Assembly: GCA_019637105.1 (NCBI GenBank)
Contig: JAHBWF010000037.1
Coordinates: forward strand, 1 to 54,054
Origin: Labilithrix sp.
GTDB lineage: Bacteria; Myxococcota_A; Polyangia; Polyangiales; Polyangiaceae
Direction: 5' to 3'
Length of the DNA stretch: 54,054 nt
Under the pieces are notes generated by a model. The model did not search any database, was not told where the DNA came from, and saw nothing but the letters and a program-made list of their open reading frames with translations. Both the position numbers and the translations under genes were made by a program. Each line of letters starts with the position of its first letter. Within the stretch, counting starts at the first letter, position 1. Below are positions 25,602-34,365 of this stretch, in pieces.

Positions 25602-25958
25602 TCAGCCGATCACGAGACTGAAGGTGTCGTAGACGACGATCTCGTCTCCCTCGACCTCCGCCTCGTAGGTCCGTTGATCGCCGCAGAGGCCCTTCGGACG
25701 CTGGAGCCGCCCGGTCCTGAGCTCGAAGACGTAGGCGTGCATCGGGCAGACGACGCAGTCCTCCTCGAGCCAGCCCTCCGAGAGGCTCGCGCCCGCGTGG
25801 TTGCAGGCGTCCTCGATCGCGAACACCTCGCCGTCGACCCACGCGACGAGCACGTCGAACGGCGGATGAGGCACGCGGACGAGGCCCTTCTCCCGAACCT
25901 CGGCGAGCGCGACGCGTCCGACCTCTTTGCGCGGCGTCGCGTCCGAGACCACCGTCAA
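25602..25958 (-). CDS. Rieske [2Fe-2S] ferredoxin-like protein
   Basis: The 118-residue protein is a single Rieske domain. C52 and H54 (ACNHAG) and C71 and H74 (CPMHAY) give the C-x-H-x16-C-x2-H cluster-binding pattern. The length is that of a standalone Rieske ferredoxin, as in dioxygenase electron chains or small NirD-like proteins. There is no signal peptide or membrane helix, so it is cytoplasmic. Its start overlaps the LON-domain gene by four bases. The redox partner is unknown. Confidence 0.92.
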   Translation of the reverse strand: MTVVSDATPRKEVGRVALAEVREKGLVRVPHPPFDVLVAWVDGEVFAIEDACNHAGASLSEGWLEEDCVVCPMHAYVFELRTGRLQRPKGLCGDQRTYEAEVEGDEIVVYDTFSLVIG

Positions 25959-26623
25959 TTGAGGACCGAGCCCTTCGTCTCGCTGAGCATCGCGCCGTGC
26001 TGCATCGCGAGCTGATCGGTCACCATCCTCACGCGCGCGCGCGGGTCGAGCTCTTCGAGGATGGCTTGCCGCGCTCCGGCGTCGACCACGAGCTGGAACG
26101 CGCAGATGTCGGCGAGGACGCCGGCCTGCGCCCGCGACGCCTCGCTCCCGCGGAGGCTCTTGGGCATGCGCAGCTCGAAGCCGGCGTCGTGCTTCTTCAC
26201 CTCGGTCACGAACATCGTCGCCGCGGTCAGGAGCGCCGCGTACTCGGCGTCGTTCACCGTGACGTCGACCTCGTGGAGCCGGGTGGCGCGCGCGCGCTTG
26301 TAGGGGTGGCGCGGCGGCTCTTCGGCGCGGATCTCGTCCAGGCGCACCCGCGCCGAGCCGGCGACGACGATGTTCGAGCGCCCGTCGGGGAGCGGCTGGT
26401 GCTCGATGACGACGCCGATGGCCGCGACCTCCGCGATGCGCGCGCCGTCACGGTCGAGCTGAGCGATGACGATCGCGCCGTCGTGGTCGAGGCAGTCGGA
26501 GAGCATCGCCCGGTAGCGCGGCTCGAAGATGTGGAGCGGCAGCACCGCCTCGGGGAAGAGCACGACGTTCGGCAGCGGAAAGACCGGCACGTCGGCGAAG
26601 GCTTCGTCTTCGAGTCGCGTCAT
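25955..26623 (-). CDS. LON substrate-binding-domain protein
   Basis: The 222-residue protein is the N-terminal substrate-binding domain of Lon without ATPase or protease parts. VPVFPLPNVVLFPEAVLPLHIFEPRYRAMLSDCL is the hallmark start, followed by IGVVIEHQPLPDGRSNIVVAGSARVRL. Standalone versions are widespread and their function is poorly understood. It lies between an SDR gene (12 bases upstream) and the Rieske gene (overlap), suggesting one transcript with folE. Confidence 0.9.
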   Translation of the reverse strand: MTRLEDEAFADVPVFPLPNVVLFPEAVLPLHIFEPRYRAMLSDCLDHDGAIVIAQLDRDGARIAEVAAIGVVIEHQPLPDGRSNIVVAGSARVRLDEIRAEEPPRHPYKRARATRLHEVDVTVNDAEYAALLTAATMFVTEVKKHDAGFELRMPKSLRGSEASRAQAGVLADICAFQLVVDAGARQAILEELDPRARVRMVTDQLAMQHGAMLSETKGSVLN

Positions 26624-26635
26624 GGTCGGCGAGGT

Positions 26636-27316
26636 TCAGGGCCCGAAGGCGTCGACGCAGCTCCCGTTCATCGCGTCGGGCGCGTCGAGCGCGACCCACG
26701 CGACGATCCTCGCGACGTCCTCGGGCGTCATCGCGGGGGAGAAGCCGCTCCCCCGGAGCATATCCGTGTCGACGGATCCGGGCATCACGCACAGCGACTG
26801 GAGCCCGGTCCCGCGCAGCTCCTCGGCGAGGGACTTGACGAAGCCCACCGTGCCCCACTTCGACGCGCAGTACGCGCTCAGCCGAGGCGTGCCCAGGGTG
26901 CCGGAGATGCTGCCGAGCGCGACGAAGCGGCCGCGCCGCTCGGCGAGCATCGGGCGGAGGAAGCTCTGCGTGACGAGGAACGTCCCCTTGAGGTTGACGT
27001 CGAGCACCTCGTCCCACTGCCGCTCGGTCGTCTCGACGACCGACGTGCGGTGGACGACGCCCGCGTTCGAGACGACGACGCGCGGGACGCCGAGGTCGAC
27101 GAGCACGCGGGAGGCGGCGGCCTCGACGTCGGCCGAGCGCGCGACGTCGCACGGGATCGCGACGGCCCGGCGGCCCCGGCGCACGATCTCCTCGGCGGCG
27201 GACGCGAGCGCGGCCTGGCTCCGGCCGAGGAGCGCGACGTCGCACCCGCGATCGGCGAGCTCGAGCGCGACGGCGCGGCCGATCCCTCGACCGGCGCCCG
27301 TGACGACCGCGATCAC
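26636..27316 (-). CDS. Short-chain dehydrogenase/reductase
   Basis: The 226-residue SDR has TGAGRGIG (residues 6-13) for NAD(P) binding, the NAG motif in VVSNAGVV, a catalytic Ser in GSISG, and the YCASK Tyr/Lys pair. The GTG at 27316 overlaps the folE TGA (GTGA), so it is coupled to GTP cyclohydrolase. Arg in the Gly-rich loop and R31 after beta2 (LLGRSQ) favour NADPH. The pairing with folE raises the possibility of a pteridine reductase, but generic SDRs look the same. Confidence 0.88.
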   Translation of the reverse strand: MIAVVTGAGRGIGRAVALELADRGCDVALLGRSQAALASAAEEIVRRGRRAVAIPCDVARSADVEAAASRVLVDLGVPRVVVSNAGVVHRTSVVETTERQWDEVLDVNLKGTFLVTQSFLRPMLAERRGRFVALGSISGTLGTPRLSAYCASKWGTVGFVKSLAEELRGTGLQSLCVMPGSVDTDMLRGSGFSPAMTPEDVARIVAWVALDAPDAMNGSCVDAFGP

Positions 27317-27912
27317 CGCGGCCCCTGCCCGACGGCGAGCGCGACGTGCGCCTCGGCGACGCGATCGGGCGGGCCGCGCAGCGCGACGGTCTCCACGCGC
27401 GTGCCGACCGCGCGCTCGCCGCGGGCGATCATGCAGCCGTGCGCGAGCACCAACCGGCAGCCGACCCACTCGGGCGCGAGGACGGCGTCGAGATCGTCGA
27501 CCACGCCCTCGCCGACGCGCTCCTGGAGCGCGAGCCGGCGCGCGTGCGCGTCGACGAGCGCCGCGACGGCGCCGAGGCCGAGGACCCGCATCGTCGCCTT
27601 GAACGCGACGGTGGCCGTCCCGAGCGACGGGAGGAGGTGATGTGGACACGTCGTGACGACGGGCACGTCGCGGACCACGACCAGCGTCGGCGAGCTCGTG
27701 TCGATCGCGCTCTGTTCGACGAGCCTCCGCGTGTCGACCGCGTACCCGGCGCAGAGGTCGTCGAGGAACATGTCGGCGACGCGCGCGCCGGTGCCGGCGA
27801 GATCCGGCTCGTCGCGCCCGATCGCGCGGAGGAACGCGTCGAGCGCGGCCGCCGCCTGAGATCGGTCGACGGGCGAGCGAGGCGGGGCGGGGTGAGAGCT
27901 CTGCCGGGACAT
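27313..27912 (-). CDS. folE: GTP cyclohydrolase I
   Basis: The 199-residue protein converts GTP to dihydroneopterin triphosphate, the first step of folate and other pterins. C89 and H92 in TTCPHHLLPSLG and C160 in LAHGCMIARG match the zinc ligands of FolE. RLALQERVGEGVVDDL is the conserved helix and RGERAVGTRVE the substrate-binding C-terminus. The length is normal for bacterial FolE without extension. It heads a folE-SDR-LON-Rieske run whose genes overlap or nearly touch. Confidence 0.88.
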   Translation of the reverse strand: MSRQSSHPAPPRSPVDRSQAAAALDAFLRAIGRDEPDLAGTGARVADMFLDDLCAGYAVDTRRLVEQSAIDTSSPTLVVVRDVPVVTTCPHHLLPSLGTATVAFKATMRVLGLGAVAALVDAHARRLALQERVGEGVVDDLDAVLAPEWVGCRLVLAHGCMIARGERAVGTRVETVALRGPPDRVAEAHVALAVGQGPR

Positions 27913-27953
27913 GAGACCCGCGAGCCTAGTACCCGGACGCCGTGATTTCGACC

Positions 27954-27996
27954 GGTTCGTTCCGCCCCCACGACGAGCGAGGCGGCGGAACGAACC
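27954..27996. other. Perfect 13-bp inverted repeat in the folE/peptidase intergenic region
   Basis: GGTTCGTTCCGCC at 27954-27966 is exactly repeated in inverse as GGCGGAACGAACC at 27984-27996, around a 17-base spacer. It lies 42 bases upstream of folE. No T-run follows on either strand, so an operator or RNA leader structure is more likely than a terminator. Confidence 0.5.
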
Positions 27997-28224
27997 TCCC
28001 GTCATCGCACGGGTATGCGTCATGGAGCGTCTTTTCGTGCTCGTACTTCGACACGTCGAAATCGATGCGTCGAAGCACGAGAGCACCGACGGTCCGCGCA
28101 CCGAGTCTTTCCGTCGAGCTCCGCGGGTGCGGCGCCGTCGCCGGCGTCCCGGCTCCCCTCGCCTCGAGGCCGCAACGCGCCTCCCGACCGACGACGCGGC
28201 ACGACGATTGCTCGAAGGGTCGCG
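27997..28224. other. Intergenic region, lower GC, no confident gene
   Basis: This stretch separates the divergent folE and M1-peptidase genes. It holds an imperfect dyad around 28040-28090 (CTTCGAC ... GTCGAAG with related GTGCTCG/CGAGAGCAC flanks). A minus-strand frame ending at 27926 reads fairly protein-like (LRRIDFDVSKYEHEKTLHD) but lacks a start with ribosome site, so no gene is called. Confidence 0.4.
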
Positions 28225-30237
28225 GTGCGCGCATCGCTCCGACTCTCGGCATTCGCCCTCGCGCTGGCGCCGTCGGTCGCGGCGGCGGACGCGCCGGACG
28301 ACGACGCGATCGCCTCGAGCCACCTCCTCCACCGGCTCGTCGAGAGGGAGCGGTCGCCGCTCCGCATGCGGGCGAGCCTCGACGGCGCGCGCCTCGCCGC
28401 GTCCGAGCGGCCGGCGCCCGCGATCCCTCGCCCGCCGTACCTGCACGGCGCCGGCTCCGCGCTCGACTGCGTGCACGCGACGCACGACATCACGCTCGAT
28501 CCCACGACGGGCGTGACGTCCGCGATCCTCGAGCTCCGGGTGAGGGCCGCCGGCGCCGCGCTCGCGTCGATCAGCTTCGCCGTCGACGCCGGGCTCGAGC
28601 CGGGGACGATCACCGCGACGAGGCGCGAGACGTCCTCGGCGCAGGCCGTCTTCGCGCCGATGCGCGTGATCCGCGTCGACCTCGAGCCCGCGCTCGCGCC
28701 CGGCGAGGAGACGGTCGTCACGATGCCCTACGCCGGCACGCTCTCGTGCGCGTCCGCGGAGCGCGGCGCGGTCCTCTGCGCGAAGGGCGCCGACTACTCG
28801 TACTTCGCGCACCAGTCGATCTTCCCCTACGTCTTCGACACCGAGGCGCCGGACAGCTTCGTGTTCGACGGGCTCACGCGCGACATCGTGCTCCGCGTCC
28901 CGTCCGATCGCGACGTCGTCGCGACCGGCCAGAAGGTCTCGGAGCGCGTCGACGGATCGACCAAGGTCTCGCGGTGGGCGATCGACAGGCCGCTCTCGCG
29001 CGTCGTCGGCCTCTACGCGTTCGCCGGCAAGCTCGGCCTGTTGCCGATCGCCGGGCGGACGGCGCCGACGACGTTCGTGTTCCCCAGCCCGAAGACGGCG
29101 GTCGACCGGGACCTCGTCTCGTGGTCGACGCCCGCGCTCGACTTCGTGGAGCGCTTCAGCGGGTCGAAGCTCCCGTTCGATCGCGGCCTCTCGCTCGTGC
29201 GCCTGCCGAGGACGCTCGGCGATCCCGGGACGGCGACGTTCGGGATGACCCTCCTCTCGGACTCGTACGCGGAGACCGGGGACCTCATGTACGAAGAGAC
29301 GTGGGCCCACGAGAACGCCCACCTGTTCTGGGGCATCGTCGCGCCCGAGACGGACTCCAACGAGAGCCGCCTGATGACCGAGGGCATGGCGACCCTCGCC
29401 GAGCTCGACTACACGTTCGCGCGCCGCTTCGCGTCCGAGGATCGCGATCTGTACCTCGCGCGCCGCTTCCTCCCGATGGGGCTCGACCTCCGCGCGCAAG
29501 GCGCGGATCTCCCGCCCGCTCAGCTCCTCCCGGGCACCGAGGTCCCCACGGACTTCCGGACGCGGCGCTACACGCTCTGGGCGTACTACCGGACGGCGCT
29601 CACGCTCGATCACCTCCGCGTGAGCCTCGGCGAGGAGGTCTTCGCCCGCGCGCTCTCCGCCTACGTCGCGCGCTGCAGCTTCGTCGGCTGCCGACCGGAC
29701 GTCTTCCGGGAGATCGCGGGCGCCGAGAGCGGACGGGACCTCGGGCCGTTCTTCGAGCGCTGGGTCACGGGCAAGGAGCGCCCGCGCGTCGTCGTCGACT
29801 TCGCGCCGTCGGACGGCGGCGCCGAAGTCGAGCTGACCAAGGACGACGACCGGCCGATGACGCTCGAGCTCTGGCTCACGCTCGCCGACGGCGCGCGCTT
29901 GAAGCGGAGGGTCGACCTCGGCCCGCGCCGCTCCCGCGTCCACCTCGACGCTCCCGCGCCGGTGATCGCCGTCCGGACGAGCCCCCGGCACGACGCCTTG
30001 GTCGACGCGCGTTCGGCCGTCGACGGCGACCTCGACTTCGACGGCGAGACGGACGGCTTCGACGTCCTCCGCTGCGCGCCGCTCGTCGGGCAGCGCTACG
30101 ACGCCGCGGGGGCGACCGGGCTGTGGAACGTCGGCGAGACGTTCGACCCGCGCTGCGACGTGAACGGCGACCTCGCGATCGACGACGAGGACCTCGCGGC
30201 GATCGGCGCGGAGTTCGGGAAGCTGAGGCCGCGATGA
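28225..30237 (+). CDS. Exported M1-like metallopeptidase with C-terminal dockerin-like module
   Basis: The 670-residue protein starts at GTG 28225, five bases after GAAGGG, and has a signal peptide (LRLSAFALALAPSVAAADA). An N-terminal beta domain (about 60-230) is followed by the gluzincin core. H362-E363-N-A-H366 is the zinc motif and E386 (MTEGMATL) the third ligand, spaced one residue longer than the usual M1 pattern. The M1 GxMEN exopeptidase motif is replaced by FGMTLL, so aminopeptidase specificity is doubtful. The last 75 residues hold two Asp-rich Ca-loops, DGDLDFDGETDGFD (from D600) and DVNGDLAIDDEDL (from D645), as in type I dockerins. It overlaps the cohesin-like gene (ATGA). Confidence 0.8.
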   Translation: MRASLRLSAFALALAPSVAAADAPDDDAIASSHLLHRLVERERSPLRMRASLDGARLAASERPAPAIPRPPYLHGAGSALDCVHATHDITLDPTTGVTSAILELRVRAAGAALASISFAVDAGLEPGTITATRRETSSAQAVFAPMRVIRVDLEPALAPGEETVVTMPYAGTLSCASAERGAVLCAKGADYSYFAHQSIFPYVFDTEAPDSFVFDGLTRDIVLRVPSDRDVVATGQKVSERVDGSTKVSRWAIDRPLSRVVGLYAFAGKLGLLPIAGRTAPTTFVFPSPKTAVDRDLVSWSTPALDFVERFSGSKLPFDRGLSLVRLPRTLGDPGTATFGMTLLSDSYAETGDLMYEETWAHENAHLFWGIVAPETDSNESRLMTEGMATLAELDYTFARRFASEDRDLYLARRFLPMGLDLRAQGADLPPAQLLPGTEVPTDFRTRRYTLWAYYRTALTLDHLRVSLGEEVFARALSAYVARCSFVGCRPDVFREIAGAESGRDLGPFFERWVTGKERPRVVVDFAPSDGGAEVELTKDDDRPMTLELWLTLADGARLKRRVDLGPRRSRVHLDAPAPVIAVRTSPRHDALVDARSAVDGDLDFDGETDGFDVLRCAPLVGQRYDAAGATGLWNVGETFDPRCDVNGDLAIDDEDLAAIGAEFGKLRPR

Positions 30238-30854
30238 GGCGGCTCGCGCGCAGGACGCCGCTCGCGCGCGCTCTGGCCGGCGCGGCGATCGCGATCGCCG
30301 CGGGCTGCGGGTCGGACTCGCCCAGGAGGGCCGCGCCCGCGCCCCCGCCTTCCGCGGACTTCACGGCGGACGAAGCGCCTCTCCACGGACTCGGTGGTCG
30401 TGTTCCTCCGCGGCCGTCCTCGGCCAGCGCGCGGAGACGGCGCCCAGGAAGGCGATCGCGATCCCGACGGCATTGGCGTCGAAAGCCGAGCGCGTCACCG
30501 TCGACGTCGTCGCGCGCGGCGTCGGTCCGAGCGTGCACGGCGCGGCGTTCCGGCTCCGCTGGGGCCGAAGCTCAGGTTCGTCGGGCGCGCGCCGGCGAAG
30601 GCGTGGTCGACCGCGCCCTGACTCGCGCGCGAAAGAGGTCCCCGGCGAGCTCGTCGTCACCTGGACGGAGAGGGCACGGGCGACGGCTTCGACGCGACCG
30701 ACGCGGACGCTTGCTCGGCGCGCTCACCTTCACGAGGAAGAGCCGCGACGGCGCCACCCCGATCGCGTTCCGCGCCAGATCGATCGACCTTGCGCGATCC
30801 GGCGGCAGAGCGCTCACCGTCGCGTGGCGCGGCGGCCGCGTCCCGGCGCGCTGA
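30234..30854 (+). pseudogene. Lipoprotein with cohesin-like domain, frameshifted in the given sequence
   Basis: The ATG overlaps the peptidase stop. The first frame gives a lipoprotein signal (ALAGAAIAIAAGCGSD). Joining frames then yields DSVVVFLR (30388 on), ASKAERVTVDVVARG then VHGAAFRLRW (30473-30560), PKLRFVG (30565 on), EVPGELVVTWTER (about 30630-30670), GTGDGFDATDADA (30673 on) and LLGALTFTRKSRDGATPIAF to the stop at 30854. At least five one-base shifts are needed. The joined product resembles a cohesin domain: paired VTVDV and FRLRWDP strands, a later ALTFT strand and the TPI edge. As the lipid-anchored partner of the dockerin-like peptidase it would hold that enzyme on the cell surface. 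This is inference. Confidence 0.6.
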
Positions 30855-30907
30855 CCTCGCGGACGCCCGCTCCGTGCTCGAGGCCGGCGCGTCACGACGC
30901 AAGCCCG

Positions 30908-31351
30908 TCAGTTCAACAAGCGGAAGCGCATGCTCTGGGCGATCGGCTTGCGGCCCGAGAAGCCCTCCTCGAGCGCGTGGTAGTGGGCGACCTCGCTCTC
31001 GCCGTACTTCCAGCAGAGCCAGACGAGCTTGCCGTCGACGGTGCCGTAGAAATCGAGGAGCCCGGCGCGGGCGTCCTTCAGGACGGCGCCGGTCTGCTCG
31101 ATGGCCCTCCAGCCGGAGCGGTACTCCTCGATGCGCCGGATGAGGTCGCGCTTGAGGTCCCGCACGTCCGTCGGATCGGCCGGATCGAGGACGATGCGCT
31201 CCGGGACGTCGCCGAGCTCGCGCCCGAGCTTCATGAGCAGGCCCTCGATCTCCGAGCGACGTTCGAGCTGGCGCTTCACCGCGACGGCGAGCCGAGGGAC
31301 GAGGTCGTTGACCTCCTCCAGGGTGAAGACACGAGAGTCGCGAGGATCCAC
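30908..31351 (-). CDS. DUF2203 family protein
   Basis: The 147-residue protein begins RVFTLEEVNDLVPRLAVAVKR and ends VAHYHALEEGFSGRKPI, the conserved ends of DUF2203. A middle helix (LGDVPERIVLDPADPTDVRDLKRDL) and GKLVWLCWKYGESEVAHYH are typical. The function is unknown in all members. It is intact inside the frameshift zone and lies just downstream of the ABC permease on the same strand. Confidence 0.9.
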   Translation of the reverse strand: MDPRDSRVFTLEEVNDLVPRLAVAVKRQLERRSEIEGLLMKLGRELGDVPERIVLDPADPTDVRDLKRDLIRRIEEYRSGWRAIEQTGAVLKDARAGLLDFYGTVDGKLVWLCWKYGESEVAHYHALEEGFSGRKPIAQSMRFRLLN

Positions 31352-31364
31352 GCCCTCGAGCGTA

Positions 31365-32530
31365 TCACGATCGCATCGCCTCGAGCGGATCCGCGGTCGC
31401 CGCGCGCCAGGCCGGCACGACGCTGAGGAGCACGAACGGGCCGAGCACGGCGATCGTCACGCCCAGGAGCTGCGCCAGGTCGACGACCGGCGTGAGCGAC
31501 GCGCGCGGGTACATGACGCTCCAGCCGACGAGCGCCGGCCGGAGCCCGGGCGCGCCGAGCCAGAACACCCACGCGTACCCGAGGAGGAGCCCGAGCGCGG
31601 TCCCGAGCGCGCCCACCAGGATCGACTCGAAGAGCTTGGCCCACAGGACGTCGCCCGTCGACCAGCCGACCGCCTTGAGGATCGCGATCTCGCGCCGCTC
31701 GTCGCCGCCGATCCCGCTCGCGCGGTCCCACGCCAGCACGAGCAGCGCGAGGATGGCGGGGATCGACGCGCCGAGCACGAGGCCGGCGCGGCGCCCGTAG
31801 GAGAGGTGGTAGACCCGCTCGAGGAGATCGCGCTCGATCACGCGCGCCCCCGGGAGGCGCTCGACGATCGTCGCGGCGACCACGCGCGCCTCGGCCGGGT
31901 TCGCGAGCGTGACGGCGATGTCCGTCGCGTCGCCCTCGGGCAAGCCGAGGAGCGCGCGCGCGTCGTCCTCGTCGCAGAGGACGACGTCGGCCGTCCACAG
32001 ATCGAGCGACGATCGGAACGTGCCGACGAGCTTCATCGCGTGGGCGCGCGGATCCGGCCGAAGGGAGCCCGAGCTCGTCGCCGAGGCATCGAGGAAGTGC
32101 GCGGATAAGACGCCCGCGATCATCTCGTGCTCGCCCGGCGGCAGATCGCGGCCACTTCCTGAAGGACGCCGTTCGCCACGGAGAGCGGGGCGGCCCCGCG
32201 AGGCGCCCCGACGACGGTGACGTTGCCCTGGAGCGCGGGGAGGAAGATGTACCCCCAGACGCGCGGCGTGACGTCGCGCACCGACGGGATGTCGCCGAGC
32301 TTCGCGCGCTCGCTCGCAGGGATCGTCGTCGGGCGCCCGCCGACGAGCTTCTGCACGACGATGTCGGGATGCGCGTCGCGCACGTTCCCGCCTCGCGCGC
32401 AGCGACTCGGTGAGGAAGAGCACGGCCGCGGCGGCGCGACGGCGAACGCAGGCCGCGCCAGCGCGATCAGGCGCGCCTTGCGGCGGGCCAGCGCGCCGAG
32501 CGCGTGCGCGAGGGAGCGATCACTTCCGCT
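31365..32530 (-). pseudogene. ABC transporter permease, FtsX/MacB type, frameshifted
   Basis: Joined frames give a first helix with basic flank (ALGALARRKARL, then VLFLTESLR). A large extracytoplasmic domain follows (HPDIVVQKLVGGRPTTIPAS, VTPRVWGYIFLPALQGN), then after a shift near 32140 an unbroken C-terminal half. This half has RVYHLSYGRRAGLVLGASIPAILALLVLAWDRASG, REIAILKAVGWSTGDV and two more helices ending WRAATADPLEAM. EIAILKAVG and PLEAMR are hallmarks of the FtsX-like permease domain. No ATP-binding subunit is seen next to it. The upper boundary is approximate. It probably exports a lipid, peptide or lipoprotein-related substrate. Confidence 0.7.
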
Positions 32531-32539
32531 TCCGGCGCG

Positions 32540-32835
32540 TCTCCCCTCGCGGCGCGGAAGCGAACGCTCGGCCGCGACGGACCACACCTCGACGGGCGGA
32601 GCCATCGCGCCGCACCGGCGGGATCGGATCGGGCAGCGGCCGGACCGTCGGCGAAGGCCGCGCCCGGCTCCTCGAGCGACGCCGCGCGAGAACCGCGCGC
32701 CGCCCGAGCGCGAGATCGCTCGTCGGCAGCCGCGCGCGTGAGCGCGAGCGCGGAAGCTCTCCGCGCGCCGGGCGGCGCGGCGCGGCGCGCGTCGACCGTG
32801 AGCACGCCGATCACGAGCAGGGGCCGCGAGGGCAT
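32540..32835 (-). pseudogene. Broken coding remnant between two permease genes
   Basis: An ATG at 32835 opens a hydrophobic start (MPSRPLLVIGVLTVDAR) that could be a signal peptide, and other frames continue to about 32540 (PPVEVWSVAAERSLP). The reading is broken and no family is recognisable. It may be a small exported protein or the distorted N-terminus of the ABC permease gene downstream. Confidence 0.25.
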
Positions 32836-32874
32836 GGGCCGATCGCCTGGCGCGCGCGTCGTTCGCTACGGTCT

Positions 32875-33783
32875 GGAACATGATGGACCTTCGTCAGCAC
32901 GGAATCGCGATCAAGATCGCGATCGACACCGCGACGACGGTGCGCGTCGTGGAGAGACCGACGCCCTCGGTGCCGCCGGTCGTGCGGAGGCCGAAGTGGC
33001 AGCCGACGTCGCGATGATGTACCCGAGAACGGCGTCTTCGCGACATAAGCCACACGAAGTCCATGATGCGGATCGATGAGCGACAGTTGATGAAGAACGT
33101 CGGCGAGATGTCGGAAACTGAGCGAGCAGATGATCACCCGCGCCGCCGATGCCAGCGCAGCGCGTGAATGCTGAGGACGGGCATCACGATGATCGCCGCC
33201 AGCATGCGCGGGAAGCACCGGCTTCTTCGCCGGATCCGCGCCGAGCGCGCTGGATCGCGTCGACCTGCTCGGTGACGTTCATCGCGCCGACCTCGGCCGC
33301 CATGCCGCTGGCGATGCGACCACCGGCAGTAACCGCAGTGAAGCATCAGCGCAGAATCGCGGCAGAACGAAGGCAGACGACGCGCGGGATGTACTCGAGC
33401 CCGCCGAAGCGGCGGAGACCGAACGCGAACTGGATCGTCATGACCATGCCGATGAGATCGACGTGACCGTGACGATGCCCATCAGGCGGACGCCCAGCGA
33501 CTCGAGCTGCTGGATCGTCGACCGATCTCGAACGGACGCCGGAAGAGCGCCTTCGTCGTGCGCGCCGTCAGGAGCGCGACCTCGCCGAGGTGATCGAGAA
33601 AATGGCGCCAGCGCTCGAGGTGCTCCAGAGCTTCGGCTCGGGCGGCGGCGGCGCGGGAGCGAGAAGCCGCCTGCGCCGAGCCGACCGACATCGGCGGCCG
33701 CGACTCCGGCCCCTGCTCCTCCGGCGACCTGACCGCATCCCCTCGGAGCCCGCCCCGCCGTACGGACCGGGACCGCCGCTCAT
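32875..33783 (-). pseudogene. mlaE: MlaE-type ABC lipid-transport permease, frameshifted
   Basis: Joined frames give, in order, LGEVALLTARTTKALFRRPFEIG, VRLMGIVTVTSIF...MTIQFAFGLRRFGG, VTAGGRIASGMAAEVGAMNVTEQVDAIQ, RMLAAIIVMPVLSIHAL, and near the end VGCHFGLRTTGGTEGVGLSTTRTVV. AGR-AxG-AAE-GAM-VTEQ-DA and the GC-GL-GG-GVG-TT motif are diagnostic of the MlaE/YrbE permease family, which moves phospholipid between membranes with an ATPase and an MCE protein. Neither partner is nearby. The ATG at 33783 overlaps the TGA of the preceding lipoprotein gene; a later ATG at 33691 is also possible. Confidence 0.75.
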
Positions 33784-34311
33784 CCGACGACCCCGGGCCG
33801 CGGAGCGTGCGGAAGCCGCGCACGAACGACTCGAACGCGGGCGCGCCGGCGTCGTAGCCGCTCGGCGAGCCCAGGTAGATGAAGTCGTAGATGCAGCCGT
33901 CCTTCGACGGGACGTAGACGTCGATCAGCATCGGCACGCCGTCCCACTTCGCCCGAGCGTCGTGTGGAGCGCCTCGCGACCGTCCGAAGGGCACGGCGTC
34001 CTGGCTGAGGTATTCGCGCTCAGTGGCGCCGATGAGCAGGTGGTTCCGTCAGCGCGACGAGCGGCGTCCGGTCGTCCGCCGAGAGGCAGCGTTCAACAGG
34101 ACCGAGGCGCCGTGCTCTCCGTCGCGAAACGCGGGCTCGCGTCGTCGACGGCGACGCGCTTCCAGCCGGCCGGCGGATCCGGGAGCCAGGAAACGCGATC
34201 GATACGTTGCGGTAGACGTTGCCGTCGAACGAGCCGGTCGTCTTTCCTCCCCCCGCAGCCGGCGAGCAGCGCCGCCGCCGAGACCGAGGCCAAGACTGAC
34301 GCCCGCACCAC
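33780..34311 (-). pseudogene. Small lipoprotein upstream of mlaE, frameshifted
   Basis: A GTG at 34311 opens a clear lipoprotein signal (RASVLASVSAAALLAGCGG). Further frames give TTGSFDGNVYRNVSIAF, PAGWKRVAVDDASP and RTPLVALTE. The last part reads WDGVPMLIDVYVPSKDGCIYDFIYLGS and ends near AFESFVRGFRTLRGPG. It looks like a single small domain, with at least three shifts. The stop overlaps the mlaE start, so it may be an accessory protein of that transporter. No family was recognised. Confidence 0.5.
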
Positions 34312-34365
34312 ATCGGCCGATCGAATGGCACCGCCGAGGCGCGAGCTCAGAAGTGTCTCGGCCCG

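Noticed and set aside
28015-28224. Upstream extension of the M1 peptidase to the ATG at 28015
   Set aside because: The extension is Arg/Ser-rich and would bury the signal peptide; the GTG at 28225 has a ribosome site at proper spacing.
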